A DNA stretch of 64,000 bases, taken from assembly GCA_030549495.1 (NCBI GenBank), contig JAUIRK010000922.1:491548-555547 (forward strand). Direction: 5' to 3'. The notes beneath the pieces were generated by a model that was not told the origin of the DNA, searched no databases, and worked only from the letters and a program-made list of their open reading frames with translations. The first letter of the stretch is position 1. Every line of letters begins with the position of its first letter. Positions 12,176 through 64,000 of this stretch are shown piece after piece. Position numbers and translations under genes: made by a program. This DNA comes from Nectonema munidae. Its lineage: Eukaryota; Nematomorpha; Nectonematoida; Nectonematidae.

Positions 12176-12594
12176 GATTTTTTGTAATAAATGTTTCTAA
12201 CTTTTCATGTAAGTATTTTTTATTGTTTCAATAATTCTGCTTTTATGCAGAAAATTTTTCTGAAACTCAAAAAACTGTTTGACTTAATTTTCAGCCATCA
12301 GGGTAAACTGTGTTGGTAAAAATAAGAGGAGTGTGAGGGTTTATCTGAGAAAATGGGGGGGGGGGGGGAGGGGCACTTTACGCCCCAGTACTTGAGCGAA
12401 CATATTTAGTCCAGCACTAATGGGGTTAAAAGAGTTGATATTTTCACATTTAGAAAAATTTAACATATGTGAACGAAGTGCCGATTTCTATTATAGCGAT
12501 TGAATTTTAGAAAAAGGATCTTTTGGCTTTTGTGTCGTATGGGAATAAATTTGAAAAAATAAATACTTATAAAATGGATAATCTTTTTCCAAAC
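12176..12594. other. U2SURP downstream region with a poly-G tract
   Basis: Mostly AT-rich. A run of Gs at about 12356-12374 sits beside GGCACTTTACGCCCCAG, probably a fragment of a hAT-type element with a homopolymer expansion. No gene seen. Confidence 0.5.
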
Positions 12595-12595
12595 G

Positions 12596-12601
12596 TTTAT
12601 T
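12596..12601 (-). promoter_or_regulatory. Candidate poly(A) signal of U2SURP
   Basis: AATAAA on the minus strand, about 217 nt past the U2SURP stop codon. It is the nearest canonical hexamer I found on that strand. This is inference from position only. Confidence 0.45.
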
Positions 12602-12817
12602 TGATATAAATATATAGTGTATTATTATGAGCTTAACAATAAAAAAATGTACACATTTAGATTGCTCAAAAGGTATCAAAGGTATTTGATATATTTACAA
12701 TCATTGACACATTCATTCGATAAAATTATGAATGCGATTAAAATAGTCATTTTTTCAACATGGTGGAATAGCGTAAAAATATTTACAGTATATAAGAATG
12801 CATGGAGTTGTGCTTTT

Positions 12818-56068
<43,251 letters not shown>

Positions 56069-57290
56069 TTTAAAGCTTGGAAAAAAATAAACAAAAACTT
56101 AAAAAAAAAATTTAACAATGTTTAAGAAAATGAAATTTAGTTATTTATATACACCCACTTCGCCAGACTCTTCAAAACTTATTTAAATGAGGCAATGACA
56201 ATAAGAAAGTGTATACATTTATATATTTTAATGGGGTTTCAAAGGCCCAAAATAAATCCAAGGTGTATGTCGGTGAAGGTGAAGGAGGACCTTAGCCTTT
56301 TTAAATTTTTTGACAGGATAGTAATTTTCAAAAAATATCACAATCAGACTTGCAATAAATTGTTTATTTGTATCACGTTATATTTGTAGTTAGAAAGATT
56401 CAAATGAAAAGATGTGCTCAGCATATTTCAGAAAGTGATGACAAAAGAAGTGCTCAGCATATTGAATTAAATTATAACAAAATAAATATATACTTAAAGC
56501 ATACAAGGTTTTAGTTAAAACTAATTATTGTACTCTTGTATTTGATCATCATAACTAAGCGTACACAGTGTGAATGGCCTCTTTTTTCTATTGAAGTCTC
56601 AGTTCCACTTTTGTGTTCAAACTTTGAGGTTAGCTTTGACGATCTTTATCTATTCTCAAATCAATAATAATAATATATATATACTAATATAATAATAATA
56701 TATTTTATCTGACATTTTGAATAAAGATCATCCTTAAAAACAAAAGAGAATAAAATGATTTTTTAACTTTAAAGAAATTATAAATTTTACTGTAAATTTT
56801 CGCTCTGATATCTCTTTTAGTTTATTCGAAATCAGGCTTTACTTTTACAGCTTATTTTACACCTACCTCAAAATTTGAATCACTGAATCACTACTCCAAT
56901 CAATATCCTGATATTTGGCTTTCAATACCTCTCATACAAGATTTTTTTTTAATTTTACCTTGAATTCCTATTTCTGCTTCTGATTACCAATTCCCTTTTC
57001 TAATTATATTCAATTGTTACTTTATTTTACATAGATCGTAGGTAAGTTTTTTTAATTCATTTATTTTGTATGATCCTATTTTAGCTTTATGTCATTAATA
57101 GATTTTGTCTAATCTTAGTCTTTTGTTTTTCTAACCATATTTCATTTTGATTTTCTTTTACATACATTCTTTTATTAGATTATTAAAGAACTATTTAAAC
57201 TCAGTGAAGTTGTTTTTATGATCAGAGAGACTTTGAATAAAAAATTTTCATGAAATAAAAATATATCATATGCATAGTGAGTTTTGGAAG
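56069..57290. other. Region upstream of U2SURP, no gene assigned
   Basis: Should contain the U2SURP 5' UTR and promoter, but I see no distinctive core element. AT-rich, with a TAATAATAATATATAT tract near 56665-56700. Confidence 0.4.
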
Positions 57291-58945
57291 CTGAATATAT
57301 ATTTTTTTAATTTAGAGTTTGGAAAAAAAATTCATCCAACTTTTATACATATTCTACTATAGATAGTATTAATTTTATTGAATCTACTAGATATGAAAAC
57401 AAGGAATCTGCGAAAATTGTTGTTAAGCGTTATTATTCTATGTTAAAGAAAGATAATAATTATATACGTAGAGTTTCGTATTTTTATAAATATTCGGAAA
57501 AATCTCATTTAATTTATTACGCTACTATTGAATATAAAGAGAGTTTTCCTGGGTATATATCTCATTCTAATTCTCAAAATAATTCTATCTATATACGGAC
57601 AGACCCAAACACAAGGGACCAAATCAAGAAGTTATTAAATAAACCGAATAATAGTTCGCGTGATATTTTCAATAAGTGTATTTTTAATTATAAAAATGTT
57701 CCAAGAGATGTTAAATACCTTGCAAATATGAAACATTTTTTAAAAACTAAAGAAAATCCAGAAGTGTTAAATTTAGCCGATGAAGTCCAGAAATGACTTA
57801 ATAGCATGGGCGTAGACAGAGGGAGGCAAGGGGAGCAGTGCCCCCCCCCCCCCCCCAAATACCTTTTCTGCCCCCCCCCCCTCCCCAAATAATTTTATTT
57901 CCAATATGCTTGCCCCCCTAAATTCCTTGCATGCCCCCCCCAACTTCTATTTTTTGGCTACGCCACTGCTTAATAGAGTGCATTCTGAAGATGATTTTTT
58001 AAAAGCAGCTTTTCATGTACCTGGTAAGCTTCCTTGTTTAATGAAACATTATCATTCTGTTGTTAAAAATAGTTATATTACATCTGTAGACCGAACTTTT
58101 AATATAGGACCCTGCTTCTTAACCTATTTTGTTTTTCAAGAAATTAAGTTAGTTCGTATAGGTTGTTGTACAAGTCCTATTTTGATGGGTCCTATTTTTT
58201 TACATTGGGATGGAAAAATAGAGTCCTATCAGTTTTTTTCTTATATAAATTCAAAAATTTCAGGTGCAAAAATAATTATTGGCTGTGATCAAGAAAAATC
58301 AATTTTAACAGCTTTCAAATTGAGTTTTAATAATTGCATTATTCAAAATTACTTTGTGTACTAAGCATCTAAAAGAAAATCTAAAAAGATATAACAATAG
58401 TAAGAAACTTTTAGAAAAATCTTTATTCAAAGAATTAGAAAAAAATGATTTTTGGAAAGAATGGATTGCTAGTTATAAACGATGCAAGTCTTTTTAATAA
58501 TAGTGTCGATGCTATTATTTCAAAATACGGTACTTCTTTCGGATCCTATTTGAACAGATATATTGCTTTGATAAGAGAATATATACTCATTCCACGTATT
58601 TCTGAAAACTGTATTCCTCAATTATGGACCAGCAATAATTGTGAATCTAAGAATCATATTATAAAACTTTGTATAAAATGGACTCCCCAAAAATTGACAA
58701 AACTTGTTCAGATTTTAAAGGAAGAATGTCAGAGGGATACTGTTTTACTAAATTATGCTGTCTCTGGTGAAAATGAATATTTATTATCAGAAAATTTTGA
58801 TAATTTTCGTTTATGCAACGAGTTCAAAGAAACAAACTCTAATCAAAAAAAAACATTTATTGATAAAATTTTAGAGACGTCAAAACTCAATGATTTTTTT
58901 CTTCGGATAAAAAATATATACTTCCAAAATGTGGATTAGTAGCCA
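57290..58945 (+). pseudogene. MULE-like transposase, second family, interrupted
   Basis: The N-terminal part (57440-57796) has RDIFNKCIFNYKNVPRDV. The central part (57977-58364) has VDRTFNIGPCF, then GPIFLHWDGKIESY and IGCDQEKSILTAF, the DDE-like core arrangement of a Mutator-like transposase. The C-terminal part (58445-58939) has NCESKNHIIKL followed by KKPGQRSR after its stop. The frame is broken by a TGA before the MITE at 57805 and by a shift near 58363. It is not closely similar to the long-TIR MULE at 3430-6200. No terminal repeats found. Confidence 0.7.
57805..57968. mobile_element. hAT MITE, 164 bp, perfect 8-bp TSD
   Basis: CTTAATAG is exact on both sides (57797-57804, 57969-57976). 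The right end is GGCTACGCCACTG, the reverse complement of the common hAT MITE terminus CAGTGGCGTAGCC; the left end CATGGGCGTAG is a variant. The inside is dominated by C homopolymers of up to about 16 bases. Confidence 0.95.
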
Positions 58946-59040
58946 AAAAGCCAGGACAGAGAAGTAGAATAAGGTGTTCAAGAACGACTACTTTTAGATC
59001 TTCAAAACAAAAGAAAAGTTGTATTTTCTTAATCCTCATA

Positions 59041-59540
59041 TTGATAATGCATATTTTAAATGATTTATCTAACGCTTTTGATTTCTTGCTTTCATTGCTT
59101 TTCCTCTCATTACTCTTGCTTGAAATCTCTTTTCGGTTTTTCTCATTTTGCTTTTTAATGCCTTTTTGCTGTATATCAGAATCTAAAAATCACGCCTTTA
59201 AACTTCATTTTGATTGGAAACAGAAAAATATTTTAGAAATTATAAAAATGCTTCACTTAGAAAGTATAAGGGATCAGAGTCTACTTTTTCAAGCCACTAA
59301 TTTAACTGGCGAGTATTATTTATATGAAACGTTTTCAAAGAAAATATATAAGGAAAAACCTAAAATTGATATATTAATACTTTTTATGTTTTAAGTTTGG
59401 ATGAAACATCGAAGATTTCGATATCTTCTGATATACATATGGTACTCCCAAAGATAAAAACAATTGCCAAGAAACCAGGCCAAATAAAAATGTCAAGACC
59501 TTTGAAAACAGTAACTATTAAGAAAAAAAAACAATTTCTT
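59041..59540 (+). pseudogene. Second MULE C-terminal fragment, tandem to the first
   Basis: SESKNHAFKLHFDWKQKNI then IIKMLHLESIRDQSLLFQA parallels the 58630-58800 region of the preceding relic (ESKNH, ILKEECQRD). It is followed by AKKPGQIKMSRPLKT, parallel to KKPGQRSR at 58945. So this is a diverged second copy of the same gene end, either from a tandem insertion or from recombination. Confidence 0.65.
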
Positions 59541-60690
59541 GATAAATGAAGTATCTAATTCAATCTTCTAATATTCATCTATGTTCTTATTATGCAACAC
59601 TGTGTCCACCAGTTTTATTGAAATTAACCAGTTTTATTTCATGGTACTATAACCTTTACTGTCATGGTTTTATCCGAAAATTCAAATTGCTAAAATTTAA
59701 AATTTTGGCTTTTATTTGAATTGTAGGTCAATCTGGCACGGTGGTGGTGGATTTTTTGGACACAAATTTTAATAATTCTTTTTAGATCTTGTGGCAAACT
59801 GGTATGAAAAGATATGGGAGTTTTTTGGGCTGCACGTGAATCAGGTCCGCGTCCTCCAGCCTGGTAACGTGTCCTTCACGGCGAAGAATTCACATCCCAT
59901 ATACTCCAAATGTAATTTACTCAAAGTTAGCAATTGAAAAACAAGTAAATTCAAAAACTCAAATTGTTTGCATTTTCAACTCTTACATCATTCGTGAAGA
60001 GCATTTGAAAGAATAAAAGATTTTATGTAGTTACATAAAACCAAAGATCTATCAATAAATATTCTTTCTTTAATATACAATTAATTAATTTAACCTTTTT
60101 TCTATACATTTTATGATGTTTTATATAATATAGATTGTCTCAAATATTTGCCAGAAACAAAAGATCTAGCTTATAGTATTATATTCTAATTAGATGGGAA
60201 TACAGTTATTTATGAAGAGAAATTCGAACTTATATTAATTTAACTTTCAAAAAACTAGAAATACCAAAATAATTGTACTAGACGGGTTTTTAATCTCAAT
60301 GTTTATCCTTATTGTAATTCAGCAAGGTTATTTAACATAAAACTATTAGCATTAACTTTCTTCCCTCATTTTAGAAAGATTGCGTACGCTTCACTATTAG
60401 CTTAGCTAAAGTAGGGGCAGGCACTCCAGGTTTAAAAACTAATTTTAGCTAAAAAGTTTGCCAATTTTTAAAATCTAAAAAGATTTTCTTTTTACAAATA
60501 ATGACTTGTAATTAAAGGGCACAGCTATTTTAGTATGAAGGAGGAGGGCTAGAAATTGAGTATTAAAAAAATATTTTTGTTTTTTTGCGGGTAAAAGTAT
60601 TTACCGTGGCGACGTTTAATCGAGATTAAAATAGGGTTTTTGACCCTTTCAGGTCAAAAAATGTCAATCAAAATCAAATATACACTGTAC
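59541..60690. other. Unassigned, one GC-richer island
   Basis: At 59785-59905 a GC-richer stretch (CGTCCTCCAGCCTGGTAACG) is open in two frames. It is probably a retroelement scrap but shows no decisive motif. The rest is AT-rich. Confidence 0.35.
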
Positions 60691-60724
60691 AACAAAATTT
60701 TATATTTTAATGTCAATAGTCTAT

Positions 60725-60872
60725 AACTTCGTGTCCGGACATTTGGCCGACAGACATCTGACCGCGAATGGACATTTAGCCGAACAGACATTTGACCGAA
60801 CCGACATTTCACCAAACGGACATTAGACCGAACAGACATTTGACCGAACGGACATTTGATCGAATAAACATT
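60725..60872. repeat. Minisatellite, 17-18 bp unit
   Basis: About eight imperfect copies of CGGACATTTGACCGAA. The minus-strand open frame here, with repeated CRFGQMSVR-like units, is a repeat artefact. Confidence 0.9.
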
Positions 60873-60889
60873 TAGAATAGATTTTAGAA

Positions 60890-61175
60890 TTTAGAATAAA
60901 CATTTAGTATAGTTAGTTTTAGTATAATTAGAATATTGTTAGTCTTAGAGTTGGTGTTAGTACAGTTAGAATATTGTTAGTTTTAACGTTAGTGTTAGCA
61001 TAGTTAGTATATTGTTAGTGTTAGTATAGTTAGAATATTATTAGAGTTAGTTTTAGTATAGTTATATTATAATATTGTTTTAACGTTTGTGTTAGCATAG
61101 TTAGAATATTGTTAGTGTTAGTATAGTTAGAATGTTGTTAGTTTTAGAGTTAGATTTAGCATAGTTAGAATATTA
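60890..61175. repeat. Minisatellite, GTTAGTATAGTTAGAATATT type
   Basis: Irregular units of about 30-40 bp built from GTTAGTGTTAG and TATAGTTAGAATATT. It begins about 20 bp after the previous minisatellite. Confidence 0.9.
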
Positions 61176-62279
61176 TTATTAGATACGCTGTTAAAACTTT
61201 ATAAGCATTAAAGCATATATTTAAATAAAATTATCTACATTAAAGCGACCAAGCAAATTTCATTTTTCGACACAGTTTTCATAATTAGGGTGTAAAAATA
61301 TTTGAGTTTCAGTCAAATTTGCGCTTTATGTCCGAAAATTGTAATTATTCAAATATAATACTAAAAATAATGCTGACTTCATTTCATAATTAGGGTATAA
61401 AAAATTTAAGTGTCGATCAATATCAATTGAAACTCATGAATTTAATTAATATTATTAAATTAAGTCACTGAGTAAATAAAAATAGCCATTCATAAATATA
61501 GTTAAACCTCCTGACCTATTGTATTAAAAAATATGAACACAAAAATTTATTAATATAAGAAATAAATGTTCTTTTGACCAATTTTATCTAAAAGTATCTC
61601 AATCTAAAAATTATACGGTATATATTTTGTTACAAATAAATAAATTAATTGAATACCTAGTTTACTTTGTTCTTCTATATAAAAATAATGAAAAAAATTA
61701 TTATGTATTGTAAATTCCTGATCGTGATTACCTTTACCATCTGTTCAGCTATGAAAGATTATTCTTCCTTTGAATGCGATACCGACAACTAAAAAAAAAT
61801 TTCAAAACTAAAAAAATAAAAAATATAAATATAAAATGTGTAAGTTAAAATATTAATAAAACCTTAACATTGTGCATTAAAGCGCCTTCATCCGTTTGTT
61901 AGGATATATGCTCGCGTTAGAATTGAGAATGATGAATTAGAGTTATTTGTGATTTTCATTTTCAATTTGACCTTTGAATAATGTTAATTTATTTTGATAC
62001 AAATTTACAGCAATCAAAGAAAATTATATAAATTCAAATTTTGTGAGTTTTTCCGAAATCGCTAGCTGAATCTTATGATAATATTTTGATCATAGATGAA
62101 TAACCCTCTCGTATCAAAAAGTATTATCAATCAAAGTCTAAAATTAAAATTTTTGAACAAATTTTTGATATTTGTACTTAACCTTATAACTATTTGTCTA
62201 TATTAGATACCCACTTTAAAATTTATATTTATATACAGTTTTGAACGCATAACACTTATATATGATTAATTTTAGGAAT
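61176..62279. other. AT-rich intergenic, nothing assigned
   Basis: No gene, RNA or bounded element recognised. Confidence 0.45.
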
Positions 62280-62545
62280 GAACATGGACATTTTTTAGAA
62301 AATGTCAATCAAAATTTTTATTATTGATAAATATATCTAAAAATATACATTCAAATTTTAATATAAAAATTTTTTATTAAATCAGCCATGTTAGTTTCAT
62401 TTTTGAACTCAGATTTTGGATTTAAATTTGAAAATATCTGACAGTGTCAATCAAATTTGTAGTTTACATCTAAAAATGTTCTCCAAAAATATTCATTTAT
62501 ATGTTTTATACCAATCAAGCGTGATGATTTGATTTGTGGAAAGAA
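62280..62545. repeat. Dispersed relative of the 9650-10135 repeat
   Basis: Shares CATGTTAGTTTCATTTTTG, TTTGAAAATATCTGA, AGTTTACATCTAAAAA and CTCCAAAAATATTCA in the same order as the units at 9650-10135. Confidence 0.7.
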
Positions 62546-62789
62546 TGTGTATTATCAATAAAAAAACAAACTTTACTAATTTAATGACACTCATTTAATT
62601 AATTTTTCTTCAAAAAACAGTGTTTTTTTAATAAAACTTTTTAGCAAAACATAAAATGAATGAAAAGATTTTTATAATTACTCAATCCATAATGCTGCAT
62701 AGACATCATCAAATATACTTGCGTTTTAACATATTCTTCACTTATTCTAGCATAGGCAAGCATAGGAACCTAGGATCATTATAATTGAT

Positions 62790-62900
62790 AAAGCGCAATT
62801 TAATTGATTGACTCGAACTATGAGCAAATAAGTCTTGATGCCGAATTGAACCCGTGACCTTGTGGTATCGAAGGTTTCTGATATTAAGTAACATTCTTTT
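62790..62900 (-). repeat. tRNA-derived SINE, copy 2
   Basis: On the minus strand, CTTCGATACCACAAGGTCAC then GGGTTCAATTCGGCATCAAG. This matches 49475-49520 except for a few changes and has a cleaner B box. The A box end is diverged. Confidence 0.7.
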
Positions 62901-63067
62901 TTCAGGAATTAAACGATGCATTGATATGCTCAAAAAGCGAGGATGGGCGATGGCCCTCGTTTAAATACGTCACTTGCATGAAGTGTAGTTTCAATTCAAG
63001 AACAGATCATAGATATAAAAACTACATTACAACCTTCGTACAGTTCATATAAACTCTTTTTATTTTT

Positions 63068-63112
63068 TACGCGACCCACTGAAGGTTCGGAACCCACAGT
63101 TTGAAAAACGTT
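63068..63112. repeat. Fragment of the AACGCTG hAT MITE
   Basis: ACGCGACCCACTGAAGGTTC then GTTTGAAAAACGTTG matches one end of 36390-36582. Confidence 0.7.
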
Positions 63113-63826
63113 GATTTAGAACCTATTAAAGAGATAATTGTGAGAAATTCGCTATTTAGGGCTTATAAGATTAAATTAACCGTTTTAGCATTTTGCCTCC
63201 CAGCAATGTGGCGCAGTGTCGAAAGAAAAGAAAGTCTTCAAAATTCGTCATTCATAATTTTTATGGTTGTTTTCCATTCTTCGTAATAGCAAATGTGGAC
63301 AAAAAATTGTTAAAGTCAAATTTCGGGATAGTGGAAAATTTTGAAGAAAAAATAAAAATATTTAGGCTAAAAGATGGCGAATCTTTTAACTTTATTAACT
63401 AGCTCATTAAACTTCTAATTATTAATTAACTAACGAAATATTTAACTAACTAAGTCAGAGTAGTGTCAAACTCAAATCACTGAACAGTCGAATTTCAAAT
63501 ATTTTATGCGAGCCAAAAAAGAAGGAAACGCTTCAAAAACGTCACATGATTAATAATAATAATAATTTAAATCAACATAAAATCAATAAATTCTTTTAGA
63601 AATGATTTTTTTCTTTATTTTTCTTTTCAGAGTATTCCAGAAACGTGATATCTCTTCTTAAAATTTTATCAAAATCAAGATTTAATTCTTAGCAGAGGAA
63701 ACTACATCAAATATCATTCATATGATAATTTGTCTTGTTGTGTGTTTTAGCTTATTGAAAAAAATTTGCTACCAAAATGAGTCGTACCAAGCATATATAT
63801 AAATTTTTAATATATTTATTATATTA
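63113..63826. other. AT-rich intergenic, nothing assigned
   Basis: Overlapping plus-strand frames at 63101-63402 contain a run like CLPAMWRSVERK, but no family is recognised. Possibly a decayed hAT transposase scrap. Confidence 0.35.
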
Positions 63827-64000
63827 CAGGTTGACCATCACTAAACCGGCAATCAGTTATCCGGCACCATCAGTAATCCAGCTAAAATTTTAAATAGCGT
63901 ACTATCCGGAAGCTAGCCTATTATTATATAGATAATGAATCCTGAGTCATTATCGTTTTTGTCTATATCTGCTTGTGTGTGTGTGTGTTTGTGTGTGTGT
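63827..64000. mobile_element. Tigger-like element end, cut by the window edge
   Basis: CAGGTTGACCATCACTAAAC followed by CCGGCAATC and ATCCGGCACC resembles the terminal repeats of Tigger/pogo elements (CAGGTTGA...). A TG-rich run closes the window (63972-64000). The rest lies outside. Confidence 0.6.

Noticed and set aside
57840-57890. Poly-C blocks as a G-quadruplex control element
   Set aside because: They are the interior of a 164-bp hAT MITE with an exact target duplication, so insertion explains them.
60654-60839. Minus-strand frame with repeated Arg-Ser-Asp units
   Set aside because: Translation of the CGGACATTTGACCGAA minisatellite.

Overview
This is an AT-rich eukaryotic (animal-type) nuclear window. 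It holds two host genes, both for RNA-processing factors, in a dense background of DNA transposons. The minus strand carries most of U2SURP (U2 snRNP-associated SURP protein, SR140). I could place 23 coding exons between 56068 and 12818, and every directly observable junction agrees in splice phase. The plus strand carries an intronless 274-codon WTAP gene (m6A methyltransferase regulator, fl(2)d in flies) at 1499-2323. The two genes converge tail to tail, with about 10.5 kb of transposon-derived DNA between them. The proteins are clearly homologous to animal ones but divergent and shorter, and the genome is AT-rich with long TE-filled introns. That suggests a fast-evolving invertebrate; a myxozoan or parasitic crustacean is a guess, not a conclusion.

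Layout. 1-2630: edge sequence, WTAP, then a fold-back element. 2800-9556: a piggyBac element (copy 1) split by a MULE with terminal inverted repeats of about 390 bp and by a (TG)n tract of about 450 bp. 9650-10135: degenerate tandem repeats, with a relative at 62280-62545. 11090-12175: a third, much decayed piggyBac. 12818-56068: U2SURP, whose introns contain hAT MITEs with 8-bp target duplications, TTAA-flanked piggyBac-type MITEs, a piggyBac (copy 2, 36124-39853) with both ends, a LINE fragment, a 1.2-kb hAT with an open 297-codon reading frame, a long palindrome split by a hAT MITE, a Tigger/pogo relic and a tRNA-derived SINE. 57290-59540: two related fragments of a second MULE family, the first split by a hAT MITE. 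60720-61180: two adjacent minisatellites. The right edge is the start of a Tigger-like element.

WTAP recruits the METTL3/METTL14 methyltransferase. U2SURP binds the U2 snRNP and carries an RRM, a SURP motif and a CID domain. Both act on pre-mRNA in the nucleus, but nothing here shows co-regulation. I see no retroviral, LTR, Polinton or CRISPR sequence. The most useful observations are the phase-consistent U2SURP model with one GC-AG intron and a 12-nt first coding exon, the nested piggyBac/MULE structure, and several MITE families whose boundaries are set by exact target duplications.
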